Origin: Arbacia lixula
Taxonomy: Eukaryota; Echinodermata; Echinoidea; Arbacioida; Arbaciidae
Reading direction: 5' to 3'
DNA length: 64,000 bases
Assembly (NCBI GenBank): GCA_963669155.1
Contig: OZ022576.1
Span: 6,198,576 to 6,262,575, forward strand
Positions 25,981 to 37,980 of this stretch are shown here, piece after piece; the stretch's first letter is position 1, and each line of letters begins with the position of its first letter. Made by a program: the position numbers and the translations under genes. Under the pieces are notes generated by a model. It was not told the origin of the DNA. It saw nothing but the letters and a program-made list of their open reading frames with translations, and did not search any database.

Positions 25981-26169
25981 ATGGAAACAGGAGACCGTAA
26001 AAAAAAAAACACGGATAAACGTCGTGGAGTAATTCAAATTACTACACGACCTAAATAATTACGTCGTGTAGTAATTGGAATTGCCACACTACGTGATTAA
26101 TCAGGACGTGTAGTAATTGGAATTACAACATGACGTATATCCGTGATTTTGACGGTCTCCTGCTTCCAT
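25981..26169. mobile_element. Palindromic MITE-like element, 189 bp
   Basis: The left end ATGGAAACAGGAGACCGT pairs with the right end ACGGTCTCCTGCTTCCAT. Inner blocks CACGGAT...ACGTC and TAATT.AATTACTACACGAC are also inverted copies. The right arm carries an extra copy of the TAGTAATTGGAATT block. No coding capacity; duplicated target bases were not identified. Confidence 0.8.
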
Positions 26170-26560
26170 TACCACCCACCCTTTACTCATCCACTCCGTT
26201 TCTCTATGTTTCCCATCCCCCTCTCTTTCCATCGGTGCGTTGTCTTTCTGATTCTTATGTAACACCCCACCTCGATTTCTTTCTCTTTCTGTCTTTATCT
26301 GTCCTTACCCCTACCTCATCTGTCTATAATGGCTAGATTGTTCTTCATGTTATGTTCGTTTATTCTGACAATCTATCTCTCTTTCTTCCCTTCTCTCCGT
26401 CATATCTCTCCCGTGTCAACACTCCCTTCTTAGAAACCATAATTATATTCTCCTCTCTCTCCCGGACTGTTCTCCACATTTTCCTTCGATGACTATATTG
26501 GTCTCTCTCTTTCGCTCTCTGACTCGATCCAATATGACAACTGTCTCTCTTACACACACG

Positions 26561-26561
<1 letters not shown>

Positions 26562-26648
<87 letters not shown>
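26562..26648. repeat. (CA)n microsatellite
   Basis: About 40 uninterrupted CA units after a short CACG lead-in. Confidence 0.97.
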
Positions 26649-26649
<1 letters not shown>

Positions 26650-27949
26650 CCATGTACACAAACATAACACAAACACAAACATAACACAAACATACACACC
26701 TACACTGATACACCCATACCTATGATAAACCCACGCTATGGTTCGCATTATTCCCACCATCCGTTACATCTAAAACTCTTAGAAACTTCCTTAACATGCT
26801 CAGATTGACATGCACTCGTTTTTGTGACGCTGGCCATACAAGTTGTTTTGAATACTTCATTCTCACATAATGTCGAAAATTAAAAAAATAAGAACGATTC
26901 ACGAGACTCGTAACAGATTGGAAATCTTTATTGTCTGAAAGTTTTACTTTCTTTTTAAGGAGGATACTCCAAGTACTCTACTCCTTCTTCCCCTCCTCCT
27001 TCTGTATTGTTCTTTTCACAACGCCTATCTCACGTCAAATAAATACATAATAAATAATATAACACCAGCAGGCAAAATAAAATGAGAAAACAACAACAAC
27101 ACAATCTCGAACAACAACTGAGGCAAGAAAAGAGACAACAATAATGTTCATCAGTTACTGTGGTTTCGAAGTACAGTCACAAACTGGTAAAACAATATTT
27201 TGGTTTCAAGATCGCTAAATTGGACAGGAAGTACACCACTACATCAAAACAACACAAATAAATCATGACTATCCGAACAGAAAGTAATTTGCTACCTCAT
27301 TATGAAGATAAAAACAACCTTCGGCAAAATAACAAATAGAGAATTGATTTTTATCTGAGACAGATTTAGTTGACTTCTTCGGTCAATCAATGCAATATCA
27401 GACACGTGGAAGGCTGGATGTCATCGTAAGAGGTATACATGCTCGGTTTCACAACGACGACAACATTTATGATAATGGATTAATGAATAATGAAACGTGG
27501 TAAGACACGATCTACTTAATCACGGATTACGTATTACTGACATGCAGGCATTGCAACTGTACGTTTATTGGTGAGAATATAACCTTCAACGGAAAAGTGT
27601 ATATTTTGATTCAATTCTAAAAGATTTAATTATGCAAATATACCGGGAACGTTTAAACATGTATCCCCGATACAAATATCATCGTCACCATAGAAACGGG
27701 GTGCTCTACGTATGTAAGCTCATCACTCCATTAAGAGCACCGTCTGTGCCAAGCGTAAACTGGTGTAACATATATGCAACTTGTGCAAAGGTGCAACATT
27801 CAGGTGATACAGTGAGAGTTTATCGTAGTAAACCGACAAAGCGTCAGAACCGTTTGCCAAAGAGAGAAACTAAATATGCTTTTTTTAAAATCATTTTGGG
27901 CAAGGCCTACGGTGGCATTTGAGCGAGAGTATTTTAAGTAAATGATATT

Positions 27950-28021
27950 AAGCAAATAATCAACGTTGGTGAAGGTGATAGCTCGTCTCATTGCTTGAAA
28001 CCAATAGTTGATTATTTGCTT
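27950..28021. repeat. Short hairpin, ~20-bp arms
   Basis: AAGCAAATAATCAAC pairs exactly with GTTGATTATTTGCTT across a loop of about 40 bases, and the pairing extends a few bases inward. Origin unknown. Confidence 0.7.
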
Positions 28022-28952
28022 TTTATTCCACATCTGAAACCAACTATCTATACAAAAAAAAATGATAATGTGACGTTACAGAAGTGATGTTTACTTCTCT
28101 ACCTAACCCCGAGCCGCTGCCACTGGGAACACGCGTATAGGACGCGTTAGAAGGAGCTACTGTTAGCCAATTGATAGTCCGAGTGTAACGCACTTTTATT
28201 TCGCGCATACTCGAAATATTGATCACGCGTTAGGACTGTGAGGAGTGAAGAGATCAGTGAAACCAAAAAGTACCTAGAGTGTGACCATCTTTTCTTCTCA
28301 GGTGATCAGATGAGCAAAACTACGCTTTGTCACGTGATCAACTCTTGACCAATCCTATAGCAACATTCTTAGTATGTTTAATATAACAATGATTAATATT
28401 GCACCCATAAATTCATACATGCATTACTTGTGTAACTTGTTTAGCGATGCCGACGAAATGTTCGGTTACTGCTGTGGGTTATACAGTGTAATAATAATAA
28501 TACATATTATTTAGATTAGCGCACTTTCCATCTTAATTAGATGATCAAGGCGCTTCAGAGCAAATTAAAGAGAGAGAGAGAGAAAAAAAAACAATACAGG
28601 TATGAATTTGTATGTCAAAAAGCACCATTATTAAAGGTAGGTCTTTATAATGCCCTTGAAGGTGGTCGCTGTCGTCAATGTTTTCAAACTTTGTGGAAGG
28701 GTTGGCCCTGCATGGGCAAAGGCCCGTTCTCCCCACGATCTCTTTGAAACCGGAACTTGCAAAAATTCAATTGATTCAACTTCGAACTGAGGGCCTTCTC
28801 GTAAATAAAGATGCAGACACAAACGTATTTCTTCTGGTGAGATGGGATGCGGTGCTGGTATAATAATTGTTAGCGATACGATGCGTTTCCACCATAGAGG
28901 TAGCTCCCCCCGAGAGTACCGACAGAACGATCTCCCATCACCACCCGTCTCC

Positions 28953-29206
28953 TCACTCCAGCACGTTGGACGTGATGTCGCCGAGGCTGTTGGCGGGGCA
29001 CTTCTCTACGGGGACGCACTCAGCCGAGTCCTTCTTGGTAAGCAGCAGGCCTCGGCCGGGGCAGAAGCAGCCACGGTGACACATCCTGGAGCAGGGCATA
29101 GGATGGGTATCCCCGCACACCCCCTGGCAGCCTCCGCACGTATTGTAAACCAGCTCGCCTGGGCATTTCGAGTCCTTGCTGAGGGGCAGTTTCCTGCTCT
29201 CAGTAC
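28953..29206 (-). CDS. Secreted TIL-domain (trypsin-inhibitor-like) protein, exon 2
   Basis: This exon encodes residues 21-104, the whole mature domain. It has ten cysteines spaced as in TIL domains: C-x8-C-x2-C-x3-C-x7-C-x3-C-x3-C-x1-C-x14-C-x5-C, starting at CPGELVYNTC and including RGCFCPGRG and ECVPVEKC. TIL domains carry five disulfides and typically inhibit serine proteases, or occur in larger mucin-type proteins; here the domain stands alone, which favours an inhibitor. The acceptor is TTTCCCTGCAG|GT on the minus strand, and the two bases complete a Gly codon split by exon 1. The stop TGA is at 28953-28955. Target protease unknown. The opposite-strand frame over the same bases is a shadow. 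Confidence 0.85.
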
Positions 29207-31805
29207 CTGCAGGGAAAAAGGATATGTGGGACTAAGCTAAAAACCATCTGAATATGCTTGTTAAGGCCTATAAAATTCTCAATGTCCTTTGAAGGAAGTA
29301 GTTTTTGGAACGCAATCCCACAAACTTTGAGAGCAGAAACATCTCGATGTGGTTTTCGGAAAGCTATTTCAGACATATATTGAGTGAAAAGTAAATGGTT
29401 GTTTTGTATTCCCTATGATTATGTTTCATTACGATTAACTAACTTGTACATTATTTTACCTTAATTAATGATTCAATTATAAAGAAAAAACACATAGTTT
29501 CATGAGATGTAATATTTTAGTTTCCACTTCATTTCTTTCATGTAATATCATATTAGGTACATCTTTTTTGTATGAAGCATTAATCAAATTGTAATACGAA
29601 CTGCTTTTGAATTTGATTATAGAATCATTTTCACAAAAAGGCATAATCTTTATACAATTCATGTATGAACCTATTTATATTTATGTATTTTTGTTTCAAC
29701 AGATTTGTAATCAAATGCGAGTCAGGCTCGACTAGCACATGTGCTATATCTGACTCCATATTGCCATTAGTTGTAAATCATCTCTGACGGTTGAAAAATG
29801 TTGTTATGACATGTGTGTTAAGTATTGTAATGAAATTGTCAGTAGAAATGTCATGTTAAGTAGTTTCATATATTCTTGTCAATGATGATGATGATGGTAA
29901 TAAAACAAACAATCAATCAATCAATCAATCAATAAAATTGTGTAGGATTTATACCGAAGAAGAAAAACAACAACAAATAAGGCTTAAAAAGCCGCAAAAG
30001 TACTTTAACAACACTTTTGGAGCAAATCCAAATTTGGCAACCAATCCCATACTTTCCTCTCCATAATTAATGCTTTAATCTATTTAAAAATAGACCCAGT
30101 CTTTTTTTGTTTAATAAAATCAATGATAATCACCTAAAAAATGAATGTCAGCTTTCATTAGGAAGTCTTATTAGGAAGTATTCAAATGTTAAAAATATAA
30201 AACCGAATAATTTGTTTTTTACGATAGGCCTACTTCGTCATGATGACCCAAGTTTGGAGAAAAGATGAAAAAACGTGTTTTTAAAAACAACTAGTAAAGC
30301 AAGTAAAATGAGGACAATATAAATTTAATTATAACCATCCTGTTTATCTTACAGAAGAACAGGAAAACAATTTAAAAAAATAATCATTGTCTATGAATAG
30401 CAACCGACGTTGAAGTTCCGTTCAGTGTTTTTGTTTTCACAGGGGAACTTTTGATATTCACGGGTGCTCTTTTTGGTTTTTGGAAGTGCGGGGGGGGGGG
30501 GGGCGCTTAATCCCACCCAAATTTAATCCATGGATGTTAGTTTGCCTTTGAAAAAAAAAACGGGCCATGGAGTTGAACCTATCTGGAGTGACCTCCAAAC
30601 AGAACACTGCCTATGACCAAGGATGTATTAAGCCAGCTCTGACCACACCATCAGAACACGGAAGAGGAAGTCGAGAGGTGGTTCGTGTCGTGAGAACGGA
30701 AGTAGCCTTCGAAGATTACGCGGCCTACGCTCATTAGTGCGCTGACGTTCGCTGATAAAACGCATTCATTATACATAAAACGAGAACAATGACCAAACAA
30801 ATGGTAGCGTGGACTTATTTTTATGATGTTGTACTAAACCGAGCAAATAGAAAAGAAAACTGGCCGAGGACAATGCCGAAGTGACTATTAACATGGTTAA
30901 TCTTAAATCATCTTAAATCCCCGTGTGTTGCTCTGTCTTTTTCAGTTGCCGATTTTGTCACACGAACGGCCATAACGTCATTGCACGCCTACAGTGTATG
31001 CACACTAACACTAACTGCACAAATACCAAATAAGGACTATCAAATACAGAGATATGGATGGGTACATGTATGAAACTATTACACGTACATGTATGTCGAC
31101 AACTTGTGTTTGTGTAAAAATATGATGGTGCTTTTTTCATTCCTTATAGGTTTTCCTACCAGTCTTCTGTTTTACATGTTGCCGTTGCCTGGCCCAATCT
31201 TATGGATATGGATCAATCCCATTCAAGCTCCCTTCAAACGCATGGCAAGGCATATCACATTGTGGAAACATCTTTACCTAGCTTGAGAGTAATTTGCTCT
31301 ATACAAACTTAGGCCACATTCAATTATTTTGACTATATTTACCCAAGATGTCCCAGAAAGTTAGACAAGCATGCCAAGTTCGATGAATTACGGTACAATT
31401 TTCTTCTCGAAAAGAACGCACCAGCTTTTGATAATTGATGTTGTTGGTAACGGCATCGTGAGTGGCAGACGATGGATAGATAATTTGATCACATTGTAAA
31501 GAGTAAGAACCGAAGTGAACCCAGGATTCCATCATGATTTAATAACAATTGACTAAAAGAGGTAAAAAACAAAGAGGACGAACAGAAGAAGAAAACTATG
31601 AGAAATACAATTGAGAAGTAAGAACATGTGCAGGATACGGAAAAGAACATTGAGACGAGGGAGAAAACATAAAAGGATGTAGAAATAACAAGATGAAGGC
31701 GAAAAATGAAGGAGAAGGACGATCGATTATAAAATAGAATCACATGATCAAATAACCACGTTTCTTTCATGATCTTATATAAAAAGCATTAAAACACGTA
31801 CTTAC
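29207..31805 (-). other. Intron of the TIL-domain gene
   Basis: A 2.6-kb phase-1 intron. It contains a LINE 3' end in the opposite orientation (29690-29934) and a G run near 30490-30504. No other exon is seen. Confidence 0.75.
29690..29934 (+). mobile_element. LINE 3' end with (AATC)n tail
   Basis: A stretch with polyadenylation-like GGTAATAAAAC at about 29896 runs into a short tandem AATC tail at 29910-29934. This ending (ATGATGATGG..AATAAA.. then a 4-bp repeat) is typical of CR1/L2-type non-LTR retrotransposons. No reverse transcriptase fragment is recognisable here; the 5' limit is approximate. Confidence 0.5.
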
Positions 31806-31866
31806 CAGTCAAGCAAAGAGCAATAACAAGAATAGTTACAAGCAGGAATGCTTTAGACGACTCCAT
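31806..31866 (-). CDS. Secreted TIL-domain protein, exon 1 (signal peptide)
   Basis: The ATG at 31866 opens 20 codons, MESSKAF then a hydrophobic core LLVTILVIALCL, ending at a Thr before the donor ACTG|GTAAG at 31806. It is a clear secretory signal peptide with cleavage expected near the exon junction. The remaining G joins GT of exon 2, keeping frame; the total coding length is 315 nt for 104 aa. The exon is too short to stand out as an open frame. A TATA box lies about 176 bp upstream. Confidence 0.85.
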
Positions 31867-32041
31867 TCTTGACGATGCAATAGCTTCAGTGATTTGAAAT
31901 TTCGAAGAACGTTGCGATAAAATACTGATATTGAGCTAGTACTATGCAGGACGTAGAGAGAAATACAATATACAATATGCAGTCGCAATCAATCAGAATC
32001 AGGAACAACACGGGTTCGTGGCGATGTAAGTTGTAGTTGCG

Positions 32042-32050
32042 TTTTATATA
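32042..32050 (-). promoter_or_regulatory. TATA box of the TIL-domain gene
   Basis: TATATAAAA on the minus strand, in the context ACTATATAAAACGC. It lies about 176 bp upstream of the ATG at 31866, placing the transcription start near 32015 and giving a 5' UTR of about 150 nt. Confidence 0.65.
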
Positions 32051-32727
32051 GTATGCGATCGGAATTTAAAACAATGCTAATTCTACTTGCGTATTATGTC
32101 TTTATGAATGTACGTACTTTTTCGCGCGTGTCTTAATCATGGTAAGACACAAGCGTGTGCGAAGTTTGAGCGTCCGTATTATGACCGGGGCGTACGGACG
32201 TTTATCACCAATCTATTTGATTCGAGTCGGATACGTTCAAGGTCCAACTCTGACAAAGTGTTTTTTCACATCTCCATCGACACAACGAATGTCAACAGAA
32301 CTATGCAGTACAATGGGATTAATCAAACTAGATTGTTCTTGTACATGCCAGTGTGTTTTGCCTCAGAGTGTAGATACTTAACGAGCTCGATATCATTAAC
32401 GCATAATGCAGTCATGACTCATTAAATCATCATCTTAATGTTACCTTGAGATGTGATTCATAGCTGTACTGCTGCCTATTTTTAAACGATTTGGATTTCG
32501 TCATTGATGATTTTTGCTATTGACAACTTGACGATGGGAAAAGGCAACAAACATTATATTTGGCACATTATAGGAAGAGTGACGTGAGGAACGTGCTCCA
32601 CATATGGTTCCTGTTATGTTTGCTCAGGCTAGTTATCTATCTATTGTATCATGTGTTCAAGCAGGGGGTCATGACTGCGTATTCACTGGTATTGGTGCTA
32701 TTAGTCACGAATGGCGAGAGAAAGGGA

Positions 32728-32728
32728 A

Positions 32729-32789
<61 letters not shown>

Positions 32790-32900
32790 GGAAGGGGAGA
32801 GAGAATGAGAGGGACGAAGTGTGAGATAGAGAACACGATGGAAAGAGAGAGAAACTTAAAATTATAGAGACAGAGGAAGAGAGAGGGAGAGAGGAAACAC

Positions 32901-32953
<53 letters not shown>
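32728..32953. repeat. (GA)n microsatellites
   Basis: GA runs at about 32728-32788 and 32907-32953 with purine-rich sequence between. Confidence 0.95.
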
Positions 32954-32957
<4 letters not shown>

Positions 32958-33529
32958 GACACATAGGGAAGGAAAAGACAGCCGACGAAAAGCACATTAC
33001 AACAATACAGCACACACAGCAAAGACACCACACGTACTCCCACATTGTCTCACACACAAGTCGTTGCTACTACATAACATTACAAATGCACAAGATGCAA
33101 ATGCATGATTATGAAAGGGCGTTGCCAAGGTTATTGCGTAGTATTTTTACGACGTATGGGTTATATGATATTCCTTGGCAAGAAAGGCCTAGTCCAATAC
33201 GGAAAGAATAGGAAGACTTTCAATCTAATTACGACGATATAGTACAATGCTTGTATTCTATTCCACTTTAATTCCACCTTATCTTACTTATGGTATATTT
33301 GCTTCGGGCAATTCTTTCAAAATATACCTTGATAAATTATTTATAATTCAGAAGAAAGGGTTATTTGCAATACTAGTAGATTATCCCCATCAAATGTATT
33401 ATTTTGCAATAGTAACATACTAAAGTTAAGTGACTTATTTTATTTTATTTTCACATTGGAACCATTATGTTTAAACTGCATATAAAAGAACTTCATGTTT
33501 GTAAGAAATGACAGTTTCCATCAGTTTCC

Positions 33530-34165
33530 TAAAAGACGCTCAACATCATTTCATTTACCTCTGGTAGGAGCCCAATTTATGCAAAGAACATTAGTTTATA
33601 CCGTCCCCCTTTTCTGGAATTCCTTACCATTGAATATTATATATCATATTTAATTCATTCAAAAGCAAATTGAAGGATTATTTGATTAGTAAATATAAAT
33701 AACTGCTCTCATATATCTACATAGTATGTCGGTGTTTAATCTATGTAACTTATATTGCACTCATGCTATGTTTTCTTTTTTATGGAAAAATCTTGTAGAC
33801 AGCTGTAGAAATCTCAGACCACAATATATTTTATTTTCTAGTATATAATCACAGTCATGTAGTTGCTTTTAAGAAGGAAAATGCAATTTTTTACTGAAAT
33901 TATTATGTTCATTTCCCATTTGGCCTTAACGTCACCTATGGGTAACATATATCTTACAAGCTATGCTTTTTTAGGTTTCCCTCCACTTGTACAATCATTT
34001 TGTTTGCCAGTTCAAGATGAACTGTCCTGATATATATTTGTTTATACCTTGCTAATTCCTTGTATTCATATTGTGTATCATTGTTGAAGATTATTATGAA
34101 AAAATGAATCAAATCAAAATGAAAAGAAATCAAATTATATCAAATCAATTAAAAATCAGTACTTA
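33530..34165 (+). mobile_element. LINE (non-LTR retrotransposon) 3' relic
   Basis: On the plus strand, around 33541-33640, a decayed frame reads GAQFMQRTLVYTVPLFWNSL followed by P. This is the conserved C-terminal motif of CR1/L2/RTE-type reverse transcriptase ORFs (..R...Y..P.LWNSLP..). Stops follow soon after, then an AT-rich 3' UTR-like segment, ending in an A-rich tail with AATCAA-type repeats near 34110-34160. It is inactive and truncated. Confidence 0.6.
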
Positions 34166-35748
34166 CAAGTTAAAATCTTGCTCTGTCTTTGCCTGTCCGA
34201 CGAATGGGTATACTATATAAGTGTACTCACATTAAATGCGTTTATACAATTGTGTAAGTGTGTGTCTGTGCGTGTGATTGGTCTAATCGTTCTTTTTTAC
34301 AATCTATATTTTATTATTACTGGAAAGAAGCTGCGGTGAAAATCGTATTGTTTGTAATTAATGATAATGAAATCGATTATTCATAATTCATTGCAAAATA
34401 GCTAACTTATTTTATGCCCGTCCCCTTATTTTTTTTTACCCCTTCTTCATCTGCATCCCTCCCTTTGCACCCTTCCCATCGGCCCATCGTGCTGACGTTC
34501 AACCTTTCATTCTTATTTAACGCTGTCTCTCTTTCTTTCTACTCTTCTCTTCCCCTTTTCACTCCACCAATGTCCACTCTTCCATTAATTCTTGCTTATT
34601 ACTTTCTACATGTTCTATTTTCTCTCTATTCCACCATTAGTCTGTGTCTCCCCTAGCCCCCTTTACCTCCTCAAACCAATCCACCTCTCCCGGACCTTCT
34701 CTCTTTCTCTATATATCCATCCACCTATCCACCCTCTACCTCTTATTATATCTCCCTCTCTGATTAGATACGAGCTAACCCATTATCTCTTTCATATCGA
34801 CCTCATCACCTCTCGCCTCTTGCTTTTTCAGTCTTCCAGGTCACAAGATATTAACAATAAATGCTGGAGCTGTACGCATTCTTCTCCATCTCTGAAAGTT
34901 CATTTCATCTCATAAACTTCTGTCCCTGATATAAATATCTGCTACTATCATTAGCCTTGCATACTCGCGCTCGTTATCAGACGACCACTCAGTCGTGAAA
35001 GGATGTGACTTGCCGGAGATATGAAGTTAATTGATATCTTAGTTTTTATATTACTGAGGCATACTCTCTTTATCCAGCCCAAATAATGATTGTGAAGATA
35101 ACCGACATGATCTGATTTTTTTCTTCCAGTTCTTATTGCTATAAACGCATTTCCAAGGTGTCTCTTTCTGCTAGTCGGACACACCAAATATGGGCTTTGG
35201 GTAATGTACAGTCGTTGTTCATGTACTGGCATGGACCAAATCATGCTATCACATCAATAAACAATTCATAATTTATCATTCCAGGGATGCAGTTTAAGAG
35301 CTTTGCTTTTTCGCACCTCTTTTATTTCTGGGTGATTATGATTAGGTGCTCGTTTCAGTCTATAGATTTCCACGCTTCAATTTCATCTAAGTTCTTGAAA
35401 TATATATGGCAGTTGAAGCCTCACGTGCGCTGCGAGATATTCCTGAGCTAGGCCAATTCTTGAGCGTCTTTATTTTCATTTCCACGGTACAGAGTTACTG
35501 CTGTACAGGGCCTTCCGGATGCAACCGGACAAAATCCTACGGATGAAAGAACGTAGTTAATTTTTGAACCTTTATTTCAATTGTGTTTTAGTGTCCGAGT
35601 TTTCATGACACCCCATTATGTGTAATGCGTGCTGGGTTCCACGACAACATCAAAAATGGAATCCTTCACACAACGAAAGATGTTATTCATTGATAGTGAA
35701 AGTCATCTCTCGTCCGTTTTTTCGATAACAAGGGAACTAAAATTCACC

Positions 35749-35839
35749 CATATGGCCGCCATCAACTTCCGGAATCCTTTGTTTTTGCTTCTCTCTGTAA
35801 CAACACAGTCATCATTAGTGACGTAGAGATCACTTCCGG
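35749..35839 (-). promoter_or_regulatory. Cluster of ETS, CRE-like and YY1-like motifs
   Basis: The minus strand contains CCGGAAGT twice (35832-35839 and 35765-35772), TACGTCA at 35819-35825 and GATGGCGGCCAT at about 35751-35762. Together these resemble a TATA-less housekeeping promoter with GABPA/ETS, CREB and YY1 sites. No recognised gene starts nearby, so activity is inferred only. Confidence 0.35.
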
Positions 35840-36094
35840 GTATCTTGCTAATGAGGCAACGACCTGGGTGTTTGTGAAAAAAAGACCCAGCGATGACATA
35901 AATCGTGGGAAGTAAACAGAATAACAAAATCGCAAAATCCATTGTTAAGGAAAAACCCGCTATCATGGTTGCTGGAAATGTACTACGCAAATGATAAACA
36001 ATGTGCAGAAGGCACTGACGGGTATTGAACACTGACCGTCTGGCACTTTACAACAGTTGAATTACCGATCCGTTTGTTTTTTTAAGATTTGTGT

Positions 36095-36174
36095 TCTACT
36101 ACTACTACTAATGCTACTACTACTACTACTACTACTGCTAGTATTACTACTATTACTGCTACTAATACTACAAT

Positions 36175-36224
<50 letters not shown>

Positions 36225-36320
36225 TCGCTAATCATTAGCGATAGAAGCATTGGATGCAGTAGCAGTAGTAGTAGTAGGAGGAGGAGTAGTAACAATAGTA
36301 GTAGTAGCACCTTTACCCAC
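36095..36320. repeat. (ACT)n array with inverted (AGT)n partner
   Basis: ACT trinucleotides from about 36095 to 36221 run into a short perfect palindrome CTATCGCTAATCATTAGCGATAG at about 36222-36245 (shown in its halves CTATCGCTAAT / ATTAGCGATAG). AGT trinucleotides then run to about 36308, so the whole block can fold on itself. Confidence 0.85.
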
Positions 36321-36937
36321 TTTTTCTTTTAAAAATTTGAATTTTATGATTCATCAGTAATCTGAGTATTCCGTTTTCTAACCACGATCACTACATATTA
36401 ATTTCCGGACAAAATATATTTATAACAAAGGAAGGACATGGCCTAAAGAGAAAACTGTATCACAGCCTTGGGCGTTTCAATTCATTAGCGATCAGGATCA
36501 TCAAAGTAAAAAATACTCTTATTCGCATCAATCAAATTAGTAGATCAGTCGTGGACTTAAATACATTGCGCATCGAATCATTCCTTTCTTCGTGTTTATA
36601 GTGTCCTTTTATTTTTAAACTGAGTTAGGTAATCAGTATCATTAGAATTGTAATTGTTTTGTTATCAATATCCTCATTCGTAATATTTGTATTATGACAT
36701 AACATGATCATACAATTTGATGCTATTGTCGCAATTCATGAATATTCCCAGCGTAACAGAAGTAGTAGGAGGAGGAATGCGTTTACAATACTGGGAATGT
36801 ATTGTTATAATTATCATCATGATTCTTGTGTCTCGATAGAAGTAGTACGTGTAGAAGGAGCAGTCAAGAACTGTAGTTAAGTAGTACTCATTACTTCTAT
36901 TACTACGACTACTATTACTACTATTACTGCTACTATA

Positions 36938-37033
<96 letters not shown>

Positions 37034-37058
37034 GATACTATTGCTACTACTTCAACTG

Positions 37059-37093
<35 letters not shown>

Positions 37094-37196
37094 GCTACTA
37101 TTACTACTACTGCTACTATTACTACTATTACTGCTACTATTACAATTACTACTACTACTACTGCTACTACTGCTGCTACTACTACTACTACTACTA

Positions 37197-37245
<49 letters not shown>

Positions 37246-37980
37246 CACTACTACTTCTACTAATGCTAGTACTACTATTACTACTACTACTACTGCTACT
37301 TCTACTACTACTACTACTTCTACTACTACTACTACTACTACTACTACTATCACTACTACTACTACTACTACATCTAGTGCTACTATCGCTAATGATTGCT
37401 CCCATAGTACTACTAAACTTCGGTTCATGACTGCTCCTTCTACACGTACTACTTCTATTGAGACAGAAGAATCATGGTGATAATTATAACAATACATTCC
37501 CAGTATTGTAAACGCAGTCCTCCTCCTACTGTTTCTGTTACGCTGGGAATATTCATGAATTGCGACAATAGCATCAAATTGTACTGATGATCATGTTATC
37601 ATGTCATAATACAAATATTACGAATGAGGATATAAGTAACAAAACAATTACAATTCTAATGATACTGATAACCTAACTCAGTGTAAGAATAAACAGACAC
37701 TATAAACACGAAGAAAGGAATGATTCGATGCGCAATGTATTTAAGTCCACGACTGATCTACTCATTTGATTGATGCGAATAAGAGTATTTTTTACTTTGA
37801 TGATCCTGATAGCTAATGAATTGAAACGCCCAAGGCTGTGATACAGTTTTCTCTTTAGGCCATGTCCTCCCTTTGTTATAAATATATTTTGTCCGGAAAT
37901 TAATATGTAGTGATCGCGGTTAGAAAACGGAATACTCAGATTACTGATGAATCTATAAAATTAAAATTAAAATAAAAAAC
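36321..37980. repeat. Large inverted repeat, ~570-bp arms around an (ACT)n core
   Basis: The left arm 36321-36890 and right arm 37404-37980 are near-identical inverted copies. Matching pairs include GATTCATCAGTAATCTGAGT/ACTCAGATTACTGATGAATC, CTGTATCACAGCCTTGGGCG with its inverse near 37830, and AATATTCCCAGCGTAACAGA with its inverse near 37540. The 510-bp spacer is almost entirely ACT trinucleotides with point interruptions, and its open frames (poly-Leu, poly-Val, poly-Ser) are artefacts. The structure is that of a foldback element or a palindromic duplication. I found no coding content in the arms. Confidence 0.9.

Larger units (their letters stand above)
20422..28952. other. Intergenic region rich in simple repeats
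   Basis: Presumed to include the 5' noncoding exon and promoter of the galactosyltransferase, which I could not place. It holds G or C homopolymers (about 20817-20833, 22382-22397, 24320-24338, 24714-24730), GT, GA and CA microsatellites and a palindromic element. No convincing coding exon was found. Confidence 0.5.
32051..36094. other. Gene-poor region upstream of the TIL-domain gene
   Basis: Contains GA microsatellites, a LINE relic at 33.5-34.2 kb and a motif cluster at 35.75 kb described separately. A minus-strand open frame at 35703-35966 (87 aa, hydrophobic N-terminus) overlaps that cluster; it matches no family I know and is not called as a gene. Confidence 0.45.

Noticed and set aside
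28488..28560. Segment resembling a dispersed repeat end (AATAATAATACATATTATTT then GCGCACTTTCC and CAAGGCGCTTCAG)
   Set aside because: The wording is familiar from marine invertebrate repeats, but I cannot assign a family or limits from this copy alone.
36877..37497. Long poly-Leu, poly-Val and poly-Ser frames on both strands
   Set aside because: These are translations of the ACT trinucleotide array, not genes.
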